Positions 1 to 8,644 of a stretch of DNA of 45,643 nt are shown piece by piece. The stretch comes from Burkholderiales bacterium (lineage in GTDB: Bacteria; Pseudomonadota; Gammaproteobacteria; Burkholderiales; Burkholderiaceae_C). Position numbers and translations under genes: made by a program. The notes under the pieces are model-generated. The model was given only the letters and a program-made list of their open reading frames with translations. It ran no database searches and was not told where the DNA came from. The stretch covers positions 1-45,643 of the forward strand of contig JACPYV010000138.1 in NCBI GenBank assembly GCA_016195825.1, in the 5' to 3' direction. Position 1 is the stretch's first letter. Every line of letters begins with the position of its first letter.

Positions 1-737
1 AGCTCTTTGTAGAAGGGCACGTTGGAGTCGCCGTTGATCGTGGAGATGACGGCGGTCTTCTTGCCCTCGGCGGCGAACTTCTTGATCTTGGCAATGATGC
101 TCTGGTAGTCCGCGTGGCCGAAGGGGGTGTAGTCCTCCATGATGTCGGCCTCGGGGATGCCCTTGCTCTTCAGAAAGGCGCGCAGGATCTTGTTGGTCGT
201 GCGCGGGTAGACGTAGTCAGTGCCCAGCAGCACGAAGCGCTTGGCGCCGCCGCCGTCCTTGCTCATCAGGTACTCGACGGCTGGGATGGCCTGCTGGTTG
301 GGCGCCGCACCCGTGTAAAACACGTTCTTGCTCAGTTCCTCACCCTCGTACTGCACGGGGTAGAACAGCAGCGCGTTGGTCTGCTCGAACACCGGCAGCA
401 CCGACTTGCGGCTGACGGACGTCCAGCAACCGAACACGACGGCGACCTTGTCCTGGCTGATGAGCTGCTTGGCCTTTTCAGCGAACAGCGGCCAGTTCGA
501 TGCGGGGTCGACCACGACCGGCTCCAACTTCTTGCCGAGCAGGCCGCCCTTGGCGTTGATCTCGTCAATGGCCATCAGCACGGTGTCCTTCAACACCGTC
601 TCGGAGATGGCCATGGTGCCCGACAGCGAGTGCAGCACGCCAACCTTGATGGTGTCAGCGGCCTGGGCGGTCAGGATTGCGGCGGGGGAGATCAGGGTGG
701 CGGCGGCAGCGAGAGCCAGGGCAGAACGGCGAAGCAT
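1..737 (-). CDS. urtA: Urea ABC transporter substrate-binding protein UrtA (3' end cut by window)
   Basis: Periplasmic binding protein of the UrtABCDE urea importer, a branched-chain amino acid-type ABC transporter; it would capture urea and deliver it to the membrane permeases. The visible 245 residues start with a signal peptide ([16 protein letters not shown], Ala-rich end near residue 27), then the family pattern [17 protein letters not shown], then [37 protein letters not shown], and [14 protein letters not shown]. This is the UrtA/FmdD branch rather than LivJ. The ATG at 735-737 has GGAGGA nine bases upstream. The C-terminal part and any urtBCDE genes lie beyond the left edge. Expression probably depends on nitrogen status, because a sigma-54 promoter precedes it (see 793-807). 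The call is firm; urea as ligand is inferred from family resemblance. Confidence 0.9.
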   Translation of the reverse strand, partial: MLRRSALALAAAATLISPAAILTAQAADTIKVGVLHSLSGTMAISETVLKDTVLMAIDEINAKGGLLGKKLEPVVVDPASNWPLFAEKAKQLISQDKVAVVFGCWTSVSRKSVLPVFEQTNALLFYPVQYEGEELSKNVFYTGAAPNQQAIPAVEYLMSKDGGGAKRFVLLGTDYVYPRTTNKILRAFLKSKGIPEADIMEDYTPFGHADYQSIIAKIKKFAAEGKKTAVISTINGDSNVPFYKE

Positions 738-792
738 CGGGAGTCCTCCAGAGGGGTTTGGGGATGAAGTTCGGTAGCCGATGTCACCGTCC

Positions 793-807
793 GCAAGGCC
801 CGTGCCA
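793..807 (-). promoter_or_regulatory. Sigma-54 (RpoN) promoter for urtA
   Basis: On the minus strand the sequence reads CTGGCACGGGCCTTGCGG, containing TGGCAC-N5-TTGC with the GG (-24) and GC (-12) in place. It matches the RpoN consensus at all core positions. It lies 56 bases from the urtA ATG, leaving a short leader of roughly 45 bases. Urea transporters are classic NtrC/RpoN targets, so the context agrees. Confidence 0.75.
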
Positions 808-858
808 GCCCGTGAAATTCGTCACGCCCCACGAAGGACACTCGCAATGACGCCGTTA

Positions 859-883
859 TGGTGCGCATTGCACCGTTGGTGTA
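859..883 (-). promoter_or_regulatory. Candidate NtrC-type enhancer (overlapping GGTGC/GCACC repeats)
   Basis: Two overlapping dyads lie about 80-100 bases upstream of the predicted urtA start of transcription: GGTGC-N5-GCACC at 860-874 and TGCACC-GTT-GGTGTA at 869-883. Half-sites resemble NtrC sites (TGCACC...GGTGCA), but the spacing of the correctly oriented pair is three bases rather than five, so this is only a candidate activator site for the sigma-54 promoter at 793-807. Confidence 0.35.
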
Positions 884-935
884 CTGCAGCATGGCAGAAA
901 CGCACCAGACAGGCCGTTCGCGCCCCGGTTTGTGC

Positions 936-1691
936 TCAGCCGACCAGGCCGCGCAAGACCTGAGACCGGCTGCGGCTAACCGCCAGCGCTGAACCGTCCA
1001 TCAGCTCGGCGCTGAGCTGGCCGTTGGCCAGGCGGCGGAAACGCCGCACGGCATCCAGGTTGACGATGCAGCCCCGGTGAATGCGCACGAAGCGCTCCGG
1101 GTCAAGCCGCTCCTCCAACCGTGCCAGCGCCAGATGCAGCAGATGTTCGGCACCACCGGCGTGCACGGCCACATAGTCACCCACCGCCTCGAAGTGGCTG
1201 ACCTCACTCACCGCCACCGGCACGATGGCTGCACCGCTGCGCACGAACAGGCGAGTCAGCGGCCCGCGCCCGAGCAGCTCGGCCAGGCGCTCCAGCGCTG
1301 GCGGACAGGGCTCGCCCAGGGCTGCGCGCACGCGTTCCAGCGTCGCGTTCAGCCGCTCCGCACCGAAGGGTTTGAGCAGATAGTCCAAGGCACCCAGCTC
1401 GAACGCCGTGATCGCGTGCTGGGCATGCGCCGTCGTGAAGACGACCAACGGCGGTGCACCCGTGCCAGCATCGCGCAGCCGCTGCAACACCTCGGTGCCT
1501 AGCAAGCCCGGCATCTGGATGTCCAAGAAGACCAACTCAGGCTTCAGGCGCTGGATCTCGGCCAACGCGGCCGGGCCGTCTGCTGCCTCGCCGATGCAGT
1601 GCAACCAGGGCAGGCCGCGCAGCAGATGGCGCAGGCCGGCGCGGGCCACGGGCTCGTCGTCGGCGATCAGCGCGGTGACGGCGGCGGTCAT
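936..1691 (-). CDS. LytTR-family response regulator (AlgR/LytR type)
   Basis: DNA-binding response regulator, 251 aa. An N-terminal receiver domain (about 1-120) has the acidic pair DD at 11-12, phospho-acceptor Asp57 in FLDIQMPG, the Thr-Thr of VVFTTAHA and Lys107 in LLKPFG. A LytTR domain (about 145-251) carries the family features HFEAVGDYVAVHA, FVRIHRGCIVNLDAVRRF and the C-terminal SRSRSQVLRGL. Its ATG overlaps the stop of the upstream kinase gene by four bases (ATGA), so the two are translationally coupled partners. LytTR regulators often control envelope, exopolysaccharide or virulence functions; no target is evident here. Near neighbours on the same strand are the kinase and a small secreted protein. 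Confidence 0.92.
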   Translation of the reverse strand: MTAAVTALIADDEPVARAGLRHLLRGLPWLHCIGEAADGPAALAEIQRLKPELVFLDIQMPGLLGTEVLQRLRDAGTGAPPLVVFTTAHAQHAITAFELGALDYLLKPFGAERLNATLERVRAALGEPCPPALERLAELLGRGPLTRLFVRSGAAIVPVAVSEVSHFEAVGDYVAVHAGGAEHLLHLALARLEERLDPERFVRIHRGCIVNLDAVRRFRRLANGQLSAELMDGSALAVSRSRSQVLRGLVG

Positions 1692-2710
1692 TCGTCAGTG
1701 TCGCGGCGCAAGGGCACGCGCAGCTCGGCACGAAGGCCGCGGCCCGGCGCGCTGTCGAGCGTCAGCGTCGCACTACCGCCGTAGAGCCCGCTCAGCCGCT
1801 CACGCAGCCGGCGCAGTCCCGTGCCGCCGGCTTGCAACGCAGCGGGCTCGGCACCCATGCCGTCGTCATCGACGACAACGCAAAGCCCGGCACCCGCCAG
1901 GCTGGCTCGCACCCGCACAGTCGTGGCCGCCACGCGCGGCGCAGCGCCGTGGCGCACAGCGTTTTCCACCAGCGTCTGCAACGCAAAGCTGGGTAGGGCC
2001 TCGCTGAGCGCCTCAGCGGCGAACTGGGCGTCCACGACGAGCCGCTCGCCAAAGCGGATGGCCTCGATGTCGAGGTAGAGCTGCACCACCGCCCACTCCT
2101 CGCGCAGCGTCACCAGCTCGCGCGGGTTGTCGAAGCTTGCGCGCAGCAGCGCCGCGAGTTGCTCAGCGGCGCGCGTGGCCCGCTCGGGGTCCAGCGGGAT
2201 CAGCTGCACCACCGTGTGCAAGGCATTGAACAGGAAATGCGGATGCAGCTGCGCCCGCAACGCCGCGAGCTGGCTGCGTGCCTGCAGGGCCTCCAGCTGC
2301 GCATTGCGCGCTGCGGCGCGCTGCGCATAGGCCACGCCGGCAATCATCACGTAGAACCACACGCCGGTGACGAGGTAGGCCGCGATGCCGGGACCGATCA
2401 CCAGGACAACTCGACCCACCAACAGGCTCTCGACCACACTGTTGGCCGCCACCCAGGACACGGCGTACAGCGCCGCGCCCAGTGCGTGTCTGGCGACAAA
2501 GCCCAAGGTCAGCGGATGCGGCCAGGGAAGCCGCGCGGTGAAACGGTGCACGACCAGCCCCAACAGCGCCGCCATCGCCATCAGCCGCAGCGAGTAGTGC
2601 AGCGCCGACGCGAAGCCGGCGCCATGCACCGTCATCATGAGCACTGCGAACAGCGCCGCCACCGGCAGCCAGCCGATCAGCCATTGCGCCCAGATCCACG
2701 CTCGCCCCAT
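1688..2710 (-). CDS. LytS/AlgZ-type sensor histidine kinase
   Basis: Membrane sensor kinase, about 340 aa. The N-terminal half has four hydrophobic segments (roughly residues 7-27, 38-56, 70-92 and 100-128) with little periplasmic sequence. It is followed by a His_kinase domain with the phospho-acceptor in QLHPHFLFNALHT, the motif that marks the LytS/YehU group, and an HATPase_c domain with LVENAVRHG (N box) and VVDDDGMG (G1). Two adjacent ATGs (2713 and 2710) are possible; the AAGGA upstream is better spaced for 2710. It phosphorylates the LytTR regulator encoded directly downstream with a four-base overlap. With such a compact membrane sensor the signal may be within or near the membrane. 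The ligand is unknown. Confidence 0.9.
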   Translation of the reverse strand: MGRAWIWAQWLIGWLPVAALFAVLMMTVHGAGFASALHYSLRLMAMAALLGLVVHRFTARLPWPHPLTLGFVARHALGAALYAVSWVAANSVVESLLVGRVVLVIGPGIAAYLVTGVWFYVMIAGVAYAQRAAARNAQLEALQARSQLAALRAQLHPHFLFNALHTVVQLIPLDPERATRAAEQLAALLRASFDNPRELVTLREEWAVVQLYLDIEAIRFGERLVVDAQFAAEALSEALPSFALQTLVENAVRHGAAPRVAATTVRVRASLAGAGLCVVVDDDGMGAEPAALQAGGTGLRRLRERLSGLYGGSATLTLDSAPGRGLRAELRVPLRRDTDE

Positions 2711-2724
2711 CATCGTCCTTCGGC

Positions 2725-3309
2725 CTATCGATTCGCTTTGCGGGAAATGCGCTTGGCCACCACCGTCAGCGCGCCCTCCTCCCAGGTCGCACCATTGTCA
2801 AGCGAGCGGTCCTGGCGCATCTTGAAGCGGTCGGCCGTAATCTCGGTGAAGCGTGTGCGCGTCAGCACCGGCTTGCCTTCGGCGTTTTGGCCGCTTCCTT
2901 CCAGCAGCATCTCCCCGTTCTGCCACTGGCCGCTGCTGCTGCCGAAGCGGGCGCGGTAGACGTCCAGGCCGCTGACCAGCCAGCGCCTGCTCCTGGCGTC
3001 GAAGATGCGCTGGCTGTGGTTCAGCGCCATCGGATTTCCCGACGCATCGAAAATGCGCAGCTCGTCGTCCAGGCCATAACCGTCGAAAGACTTCCACGCC
3101 TTCCAACTGCCCACCAGCCTGGGCGCACCGTGGATCATCGCGGCCAGGCCGCTGACCTTGGGCTGGACCTCCAGCTCCCACTGGCCCACCAGGAAGTCAA
3201 ACTGCGCGGCCTCGGCCGGCACCGAGACAGCCGCAGCGGCAACGCCCGCGTGCTGGGCATGGGCAATGCTGGCAACGGCCAACGCGAGCGACAGGGCAAG
3301 GGCTTTCAT
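2725..3309 (-). CDS. Small secreted protein, DUF1579-like
   Basis: Predicted exported protein of 194 aa. The signal peptide MKALALSLALAVASIAHAQ ends in an AHA-Q cleavage site. The mature part has the pattern FDFLVGQWELEVQPK followed by alternating beta-rich stretches (LRIFDASGNPMALNHSQRIF, RRWLVSGLDVYR, TRTRFTEITADRFKMRQD), which resembles DUF1579/lipocalin-like single-barrel proteins. I chose ATG 3309 because GGAG lies six bases upstream and the signal peptide starts there; the longer frame adds nothing family-like. It ends 14 bases before the LytS-type kinase start, so it is probably the first gene of a three-gene operon with the two-component system. No function can be assigned; periplasmic binding of a small hydrophobic molecule is possible. 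Confidence 0.75.
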   Translation of the reverse strand: MKALALSLALAVASIAHAQHAGVAAAAVSVPAEAAQFDFLVGQWELEVQPKVSGLAAMIHGAPRLVGSWKAWKSFDGYGLDDELRIFDASGNPMALNHSQRIFDARSRRWLVSGLDVYRARFGSSSGQWQNGEMLLEGSGQNAEGKPVLTRTRFTEITADRFKMRQDRSLDNGATWEEGALTVVAKRISRKANR

Positions 3310-3440
3310 GACGTCTCCAAGGGGGGATGCCGTCAGCATCGCGACGCGGGGGCGGCTTGGCGAGGCCCCATTCGCCCAGTGGCAGATCGGTGCCGTCGAA
3401 CGGCGCGTCGAACGGCCCTGCGCTTCCTACATTGGCCGGC

Positions 3441-4134
<694 letters not shown>

Positions 4135-4142
<8 letters not shown>

Positions 4143-6477
4143 GGCGCTGAAGAGCTGGCGCGACCTCTGGCAGCACCGCGCGCGCAGCGGGCTCGTCGTG
4201 CTGGCCGTGGCCCTTGGGCTGACGGCGGCCGGCACCATCCTGAATGCTTGGGCCTTGGTGGAACGCGCGACCGATCTGGGTTACCGCGCCAGTCTGCCGG
4301 TCTCGGCCACGCTGGTGCTGGACCGCGCCGATGCCCAGGTGCTGGCGATCGCTCGCAGCCAACCCGACATCGCGGCCGCACGGCTGCGGCGCAGCGTGAT
4401 GGCGGCGGTGCAGGCCAACGGCCGCTCACGCAATGCCGTCGTCGTCGCATTGGATGACGACCGGCGCGACGACATCGGCCGACTGCAGCGCGATGTTCCG
4501 CTCACCGATGGCGGCCTGTGGATGGAGCGTTCCTCGCTGGACTTCTCCGGTGCCAGCGTCGGCGAGCCCGTGTCGCTGCGCCTGGCCGGCACCGAAACGC
4601 AGACGGTGAACCTTTCCGGCCTTGTGCGCGACGTCAGCCTGGCGCCGGGCTGGATGGAGAACCTGGTCTACCTCTACGGCACAGAAGCCACGCTGACGCG
4701 CCTGGGTGCGCCGGCCGGCTTCAACGAGCTGCAGCTGCGCTTGCGTGACGCGCACCCCTCGCGCGCAGACGTGCGTCGCACGGTCGACGCCCTGCAAGCA
4801 AGGCTCCGCGCCAGCGGCTACACGGTGAACAGCGCTGACATCCCGGAACCCGGCCAGCACATCCACGCCGCGCAGATGGACTCGCTGTTGATGACACAGG
4901 GCGCCTTCGGCCTGCTGGCGCTGTTGGCCTGCGGCTTCCTGGTCGTGAACCTGGTCGCCGCGATGCTGGCGGGGCAGACGCGCGAGATCGCCGTCATGAA
5001 GGTGCTCGGCGGGTCACCGGGCCAGATCGGCGCGATGGTGCTGGCCCAGGCCGGCGCGCTGGGCCTGCTGGCATCAGCCATCGCACTGCCCGCTGCGCTG
5101 TGGCTGGGCCGAGCCTACGGCGGGCTCAAGGCCGAGCTGTTGAACTTTCCTCTGGACGGCATCGCTACGCCGGCTTGGGGCGTCGCGCTGCAACTGGCTG
5201 TCGGCCTCGCGCTGCCGCTGGCCGCCGCTGCGCTGCCGGTGCATGCCGCGTTGCGCCGGCCCGTGGGTGAGGCGCTGCGCGACATCGGCATCACACGCGA
5301 AGGCCAGGCACTGCGCCTGAGGCGCGGTGCGCTCGCAGCGCGCCTGGTGCCGCTGCTGGGCGGCTGGGCGCGGCCACTGCTGCTGTCGGTAGGCAATGCC
5401 TTGCGCCGCCGCCAGCGTGTGTTGCTGACCGTGCTGGCCCTGGCCAGCGGCGGTGCTGTCTACCTGGGCGCGGCCAACCTGCGCAGTGCCGTGCGTGGCT
5501 CGGTGGACGACCTCTTCAATGCCCAGCGCTACCAATTGCAGGTGCGCGTCGCGGCGGCCTCGCCGGCATCGATGCTGCAGGCGCTGGCCCGCAAGGTACC
5601 AGGCATCGCCGAGGCCGAGGCCTGGCGCGGCCTGCGCACGTCGCTGGGCAACGAGCCCCTGACGCTGCTGGGCATACCCGCCACCGGCCAGCTGCTCAAG
5701 CCGCGTCTGCTGGAAGGACGCTGGCTGGCAAGCGAAGGCGACCTCGTCGTCAGCCGCCTGTTGTTGAAGCAGCAGCCCATGCTGACCGTCGGCAGCAGCC
5801 ATCGCATGGCCGGGCGCAGCTGGACCGTCGTCGGCCTTGTCGACAGCGGCCCGCAGGCCGTGGCCTACGCACCGCGAACGACGCTGGACATGCTGGCCGG
5901 CAACGACCTCGCCACCAGCCTCGTGCTACGGCTGGACCGCCCGGACTCGCCCGCCGCCCTGCTCGACGCCGTGCAGCAGTTGCGCGAGGCGTTCACCGAC
6001 GCCGGCATGGGCATGGCCGCCAGCCAGTCCCCGGCCGACAACCGCCGCGTGGTGGAAGACCATCTGCTGATGGTTGTGGACTTCCTGGGTGCAATGGGCC
6101 TGGTGATGATTGCCGTGGGCGCGATGGGCCTGGCATCGACCATGGGGCTGGCCGTGCTGGAGCGTCGGCGCGAGATCGGCGTGCTGCGCGCCATCGGTGC
6201 ACGCGACGGCGCGATCCTCGGGCTCATCCAGGTCGAGGGCCTGACCCTGGTCGTGCTGGCCTGGCTGACCTCACTGCCTTTATCGCTGCCCCTCAGCGCG
6301 CTGCTCGAAGCCGCCTTCGGCCGCATCATGTTCAGCGTGCCTTGGCGGCTGGTGCCCAGCGCGGGCGTCGCCTTCGGATGGCTTGCCTTGATGGCATTGA
6401 TTTCGCTGCTGGCGTGCGCGCTGCCCGCCCGGCGCGCGCTGCGAATCCCTGCGGCTCAAGCCCTGGCGTACACCTGA
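4135..6477 (+). CDS. FtsX/MacB-type ABC transporter permease (YbbP-like)
   Basis: Inner-membrane permease of 780 aa with two FtsX-like halves. A first membrane segment lies at about 15-37 and is followed by a large extracytoplasmic domain. A first FtsX core follows at about 255-370 (QGAFGLLALLACGFLVVNLV, then TREIAVMKVLGGSPGQIGAM), then another helix near 430, a second extracytoplasmic domain, and a C-terminal FtsX core at about 650-775 (RRREIGVLRAIGARDGAILG, ending ARRALRIPAAQALAYT). The duplicated REIAVMK / REIGVLRAIGA coupling helices that contact the ATPase are clear. The size and ten-helix layout resemble YbbP. It has no TolC-like or adaptor partner here, which argues against a MacAB tripartite pump. 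Overlap of eight bases with the ATPase gene implies coupled translation. Confidence 0.9.
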
Positions 6478-6617
6478 ATCACGGTAAGCCCCAATCGTCA
6501 TTTGCGGCCCTTCTCAACACAATGAGCGCCTCCCGGCCATGGGCGGTGTCCTTGAGTCACACAACATTACAGAAGTCGTACGAAACGCAAGCTTGGCGCT
6601 GCCGGGTCGCCCGCAAG

Positions 6618-7928
6618 ATGCGATGCATGCTGGCGTTGGCGGTGTTGCCTTGGAGTAGCGCGGCCATAGCGGCCGGCTCGCCTATGGCTGCCCCCGCCGT
6701 CGAAGGTGCGGGCGAGCTGAACGTGCTGCACTGGTGGACGTCCACCAGCGAGCGCGCTGCGGCCAACCATGTCGCCGCACGCATGGCCGAGAACGGCCTG
6801 AAGTGGGTGGACGGTGCCGTGGCCGGCGGCGGCGGCGGGCCGGCCATCAAGGTGTTGAACGAACGCATCCTGCGCCGCATGGCGCCCAAGGTGGCGCAGC
6901 TCAACGGCCAGTCCATGACCGAATGGGCCGATATGGGTCTGCTGCTGGATCTGGACGGCGTGGCCGTGAAGCGCAACTGGGCCAAGGTCATGTTCCCGCA
7001 GGTGATGGCGCAGGTGACCGTGCACGGCCACATCGTCGCGGCGCCGCTGGGCATCCAGCGCATCAACAACCTCTACCTGAACAAGGCGGTGTTCAAGCGC
7101 CTGGGGCTGGATCTACCCGGCGACTGGGATGGGCTGGAGCGATCTGCCGCCAAACTGCGCGCGGCAGGCGTGACGCCAGTGGCCTTCAGCGACGAGCCCT
7201 GGCAGGTGGCTACCGTGTTCGAGGCCATGCTGCTCAGCGAGGCCGGCCCCGCGCTATACCGCCGCATGCTGGAGCAGCGTGACCTCAGTGCCTTTGACGA
7301 TCCCGCGCTGGAGCGCGCCCTCAAGCGCCTTCGCAACTGGCGAAACCTGGCCCTGCCGGCGAACCCGGCATCGGGCGGCGCACCCGGCGAGCGCCCATGG
7401 ACCGACGTCGTCGCCGACTTCGCCAACGAGCGGGCCGCCATGATGATCATGGGCGACTGGGCCCGCGGTGAGCTCGGTGCGATGGGGTTGGAGGGTGAGC
7501 GTGACTTCAGCTGCAAGGCCGTGCCGGGCACCACCCAGGCCCACCTCTACAGCATCGACACACTGGCCATGCTGGCCGGCAACGGCACAGCCCAGGCCAA
7601 CCAGGAGAAGATGGCCGAACTGCTCGGCAGCGCCACGCTGCAGCTGGGCTACAACCGCATCAAGGGCTCCATTCCCGTGCGCCGCGACGTGCCGGTGGAC
7701 GAGCTGGACCCTTGCGCGCAACAGTCCTTCCACCTCTTCGCCAACCCCAACACGCCGCGCGTGCCCAGTCTCGTGCATCGCATGGCCTTCGGCGAGGTGG
7801 GCAAGAACGCCATCATCGAAACCGTCCATCGCTTTGCGCTGGACCCGAGCCAGACGCCCGCCGCCGCGCAGCGCAAGCTGCAAGGCCTGCTGCGCGCGCT
7901 CGCCCCGAAGACGAAAGCCTCTCCATGA
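6618..7928 (+). CDS. Extracellular sugar-type solute-binding protein, without permease genes
   Basis: Periplasmic binding protein of family 1 (sugar type), 436 aa. The signal peptide is MRCMLALAVLPWSSAAIAAG. The mature protein begins ELNVLHWWTSTSERAA, typical of glucose/mannose-binding proteins of the GtsA/GlcB kind, and continues with VVADFANERAAMMIMGDWAR and KGSIPVRRDVPVDEL, both usual for the family. ATG 6618 is chosen for the signal peptide; ATG 6522 is an alternative with a longer N-terminus, and neither has a strong ribosome site. The stop overlaps the next ATG by four bases (ATGA), linking it to the OmpR-type regulator and kinase downstream. No permease or ATPase for it is present, so a sensory role is likely: sugar-loaded protein modulating the kinase. 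In pseudomonads a related binding protein gene, gtsA, lies near gltR/gtrS, which supports a sugar. Confidence 0.82.
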   Translation: MRCMLALAVLPWSSAAIAAGSPMAAPAVEGAGELNVLHWWTSTSERAAANHVAARMAENGLKWVDGAVAGGGGGPAIKVLNERILRRMAPKVAQLNGQSMTEWADMGLLLDLDGVAVKRNWAKVMFPQVMAQVTVHGHIVAAPLGIQRINNLYLNKAVFKRLGLDLPGDWDGLERSAAKLRAAGVTPVAFSDEPWQVATVFEAMLLSEAGPALYRRMLEQRDLSAFDDPALERALKRLRNWRNLALPANPASGGAPGERPWTDVVADFANERAAMMIMGDWARGELGAMGLEGERDFSCKAVPGTTQAHLYSIDTLAMLAGNGTAQANQEKMAELLGSATLQLGYNRIKGSIPVRRDVPVDELDPCAQQSFHLFANPNTPRVPSLVHRMAFGEVGKNAIIETVHRFALDPSQTPAAAQRKLQGLLRALAPKTKASP

Positions 7929-8644
7929 CGCCCCGCAAAATATTGATCGTCGACGACGATCAAAAAATCCGCAGCCTGCTGAAGACCTACCTCGAGAAGA
8001 ACCAGTACGAGGTGTTGCTGGCGCATGACGGCGCCAGCTTCATGGCCGAATTCGAGCGCCACCGCGACGAAATCAGTCTGTGCATCCTGGATGTGATGCT
8101 GCCCGACACCGAGGGCTTCACGCTGTGCCAGTCGGTGCGCCGCCGCTCGGAGGTGCCGGTCATCATGCTGACCGCCAGCGCCGACGAGACTGACCGCATC
8201 GTGGGCCTGGAGCTGGGCGCCGACGACTACCTGGGCAAGCCCTTCAACCCGCGCGAGCTGCTGGCGCGCATCAAAGCCATCACACGCCGCACCGGGCAGG
8301 AAAAGGCCAAGGAACTGCGCTACTACGCCTTCAACGGTTTCACGCTGGACCTGCTGGAGCGCAGCCTCATCGACCCCGATGGCACCGCCACGGCGCTGTC
8401 CGGCATGGACTTCCAGCTGCTGAAGCTGCTGGTCGAACACCCCGGCGAGGTGCTGGACCGCAGCCGCCTCGCCGAGGTCACGCGCGGCCGCGACCTGGGG
8501 CCGCTGGACCGGTCCCTGGACGTGCAGGTGAGCCGCCTGCGCCAGCGCTTGCAGGACGACGGCAAACAGCCGGCGCTGATTAAGACGGTGCGCGGCTCGG
8601 GCTATGTGTTCTCCACGACGGTAACGCCAAAGCATGCTCTCTGA
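7925..8644 (+). CDS. OmpR-family response regulator
   Basis: Transcription factor of 239 aa with receiver and winged-helix output domains. The receiver (1-120) has acidic residues DDD at 10-12, phospho-acceptor Asp56 in CILDVMLPDTEG, Thr in MLTAS and Lys105 in LGKPFNPRELL. The Trans_reg_C domain (about 140-235) shows MDFQLLKLLVEHPGEVLDRSRL, the RSLDVQVSRLRQRL recognition helix and the terminal KTVRGSGYVF wing. It overlaps the upstream binding-protein gene by four bases and the downstream kinase gene by eleven, so all three are almost certainly co-transcribed. Its closest functional analogue may be GltR, the glucose-responsive regulator of pseudomonads, but this is inference from context. Confidence 0.93.
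   Translation: MTPRKILIVDDDQKIRSLLKTYLEKNQYEVLLAHDGASFMAEFERHRDEISLCILDVMLPDTEGFTLCQSVRRRSEVPVIMLTASADETDRIVGLELGADDYLGKPFNPRELLARIKAITRRTGQEKAKELRYYAFNGFTLDLLERSLIDPDGTATALSGMDFQLLKLLVEHPGEVLDRSRLAEVTRGRDLGPLDRSLDVQVSRLRQRLQDDGKQPALIKTVRGSGYVFSTTVTPKHAL

Noticed and set aside
2163..2699. Long frames antisense or out of frame in GC-rich genes, such as those inside the LytS-type kinase
   Set aside because: They are shadows caused by high third-position GC; the kinase frame has all domain motifs.
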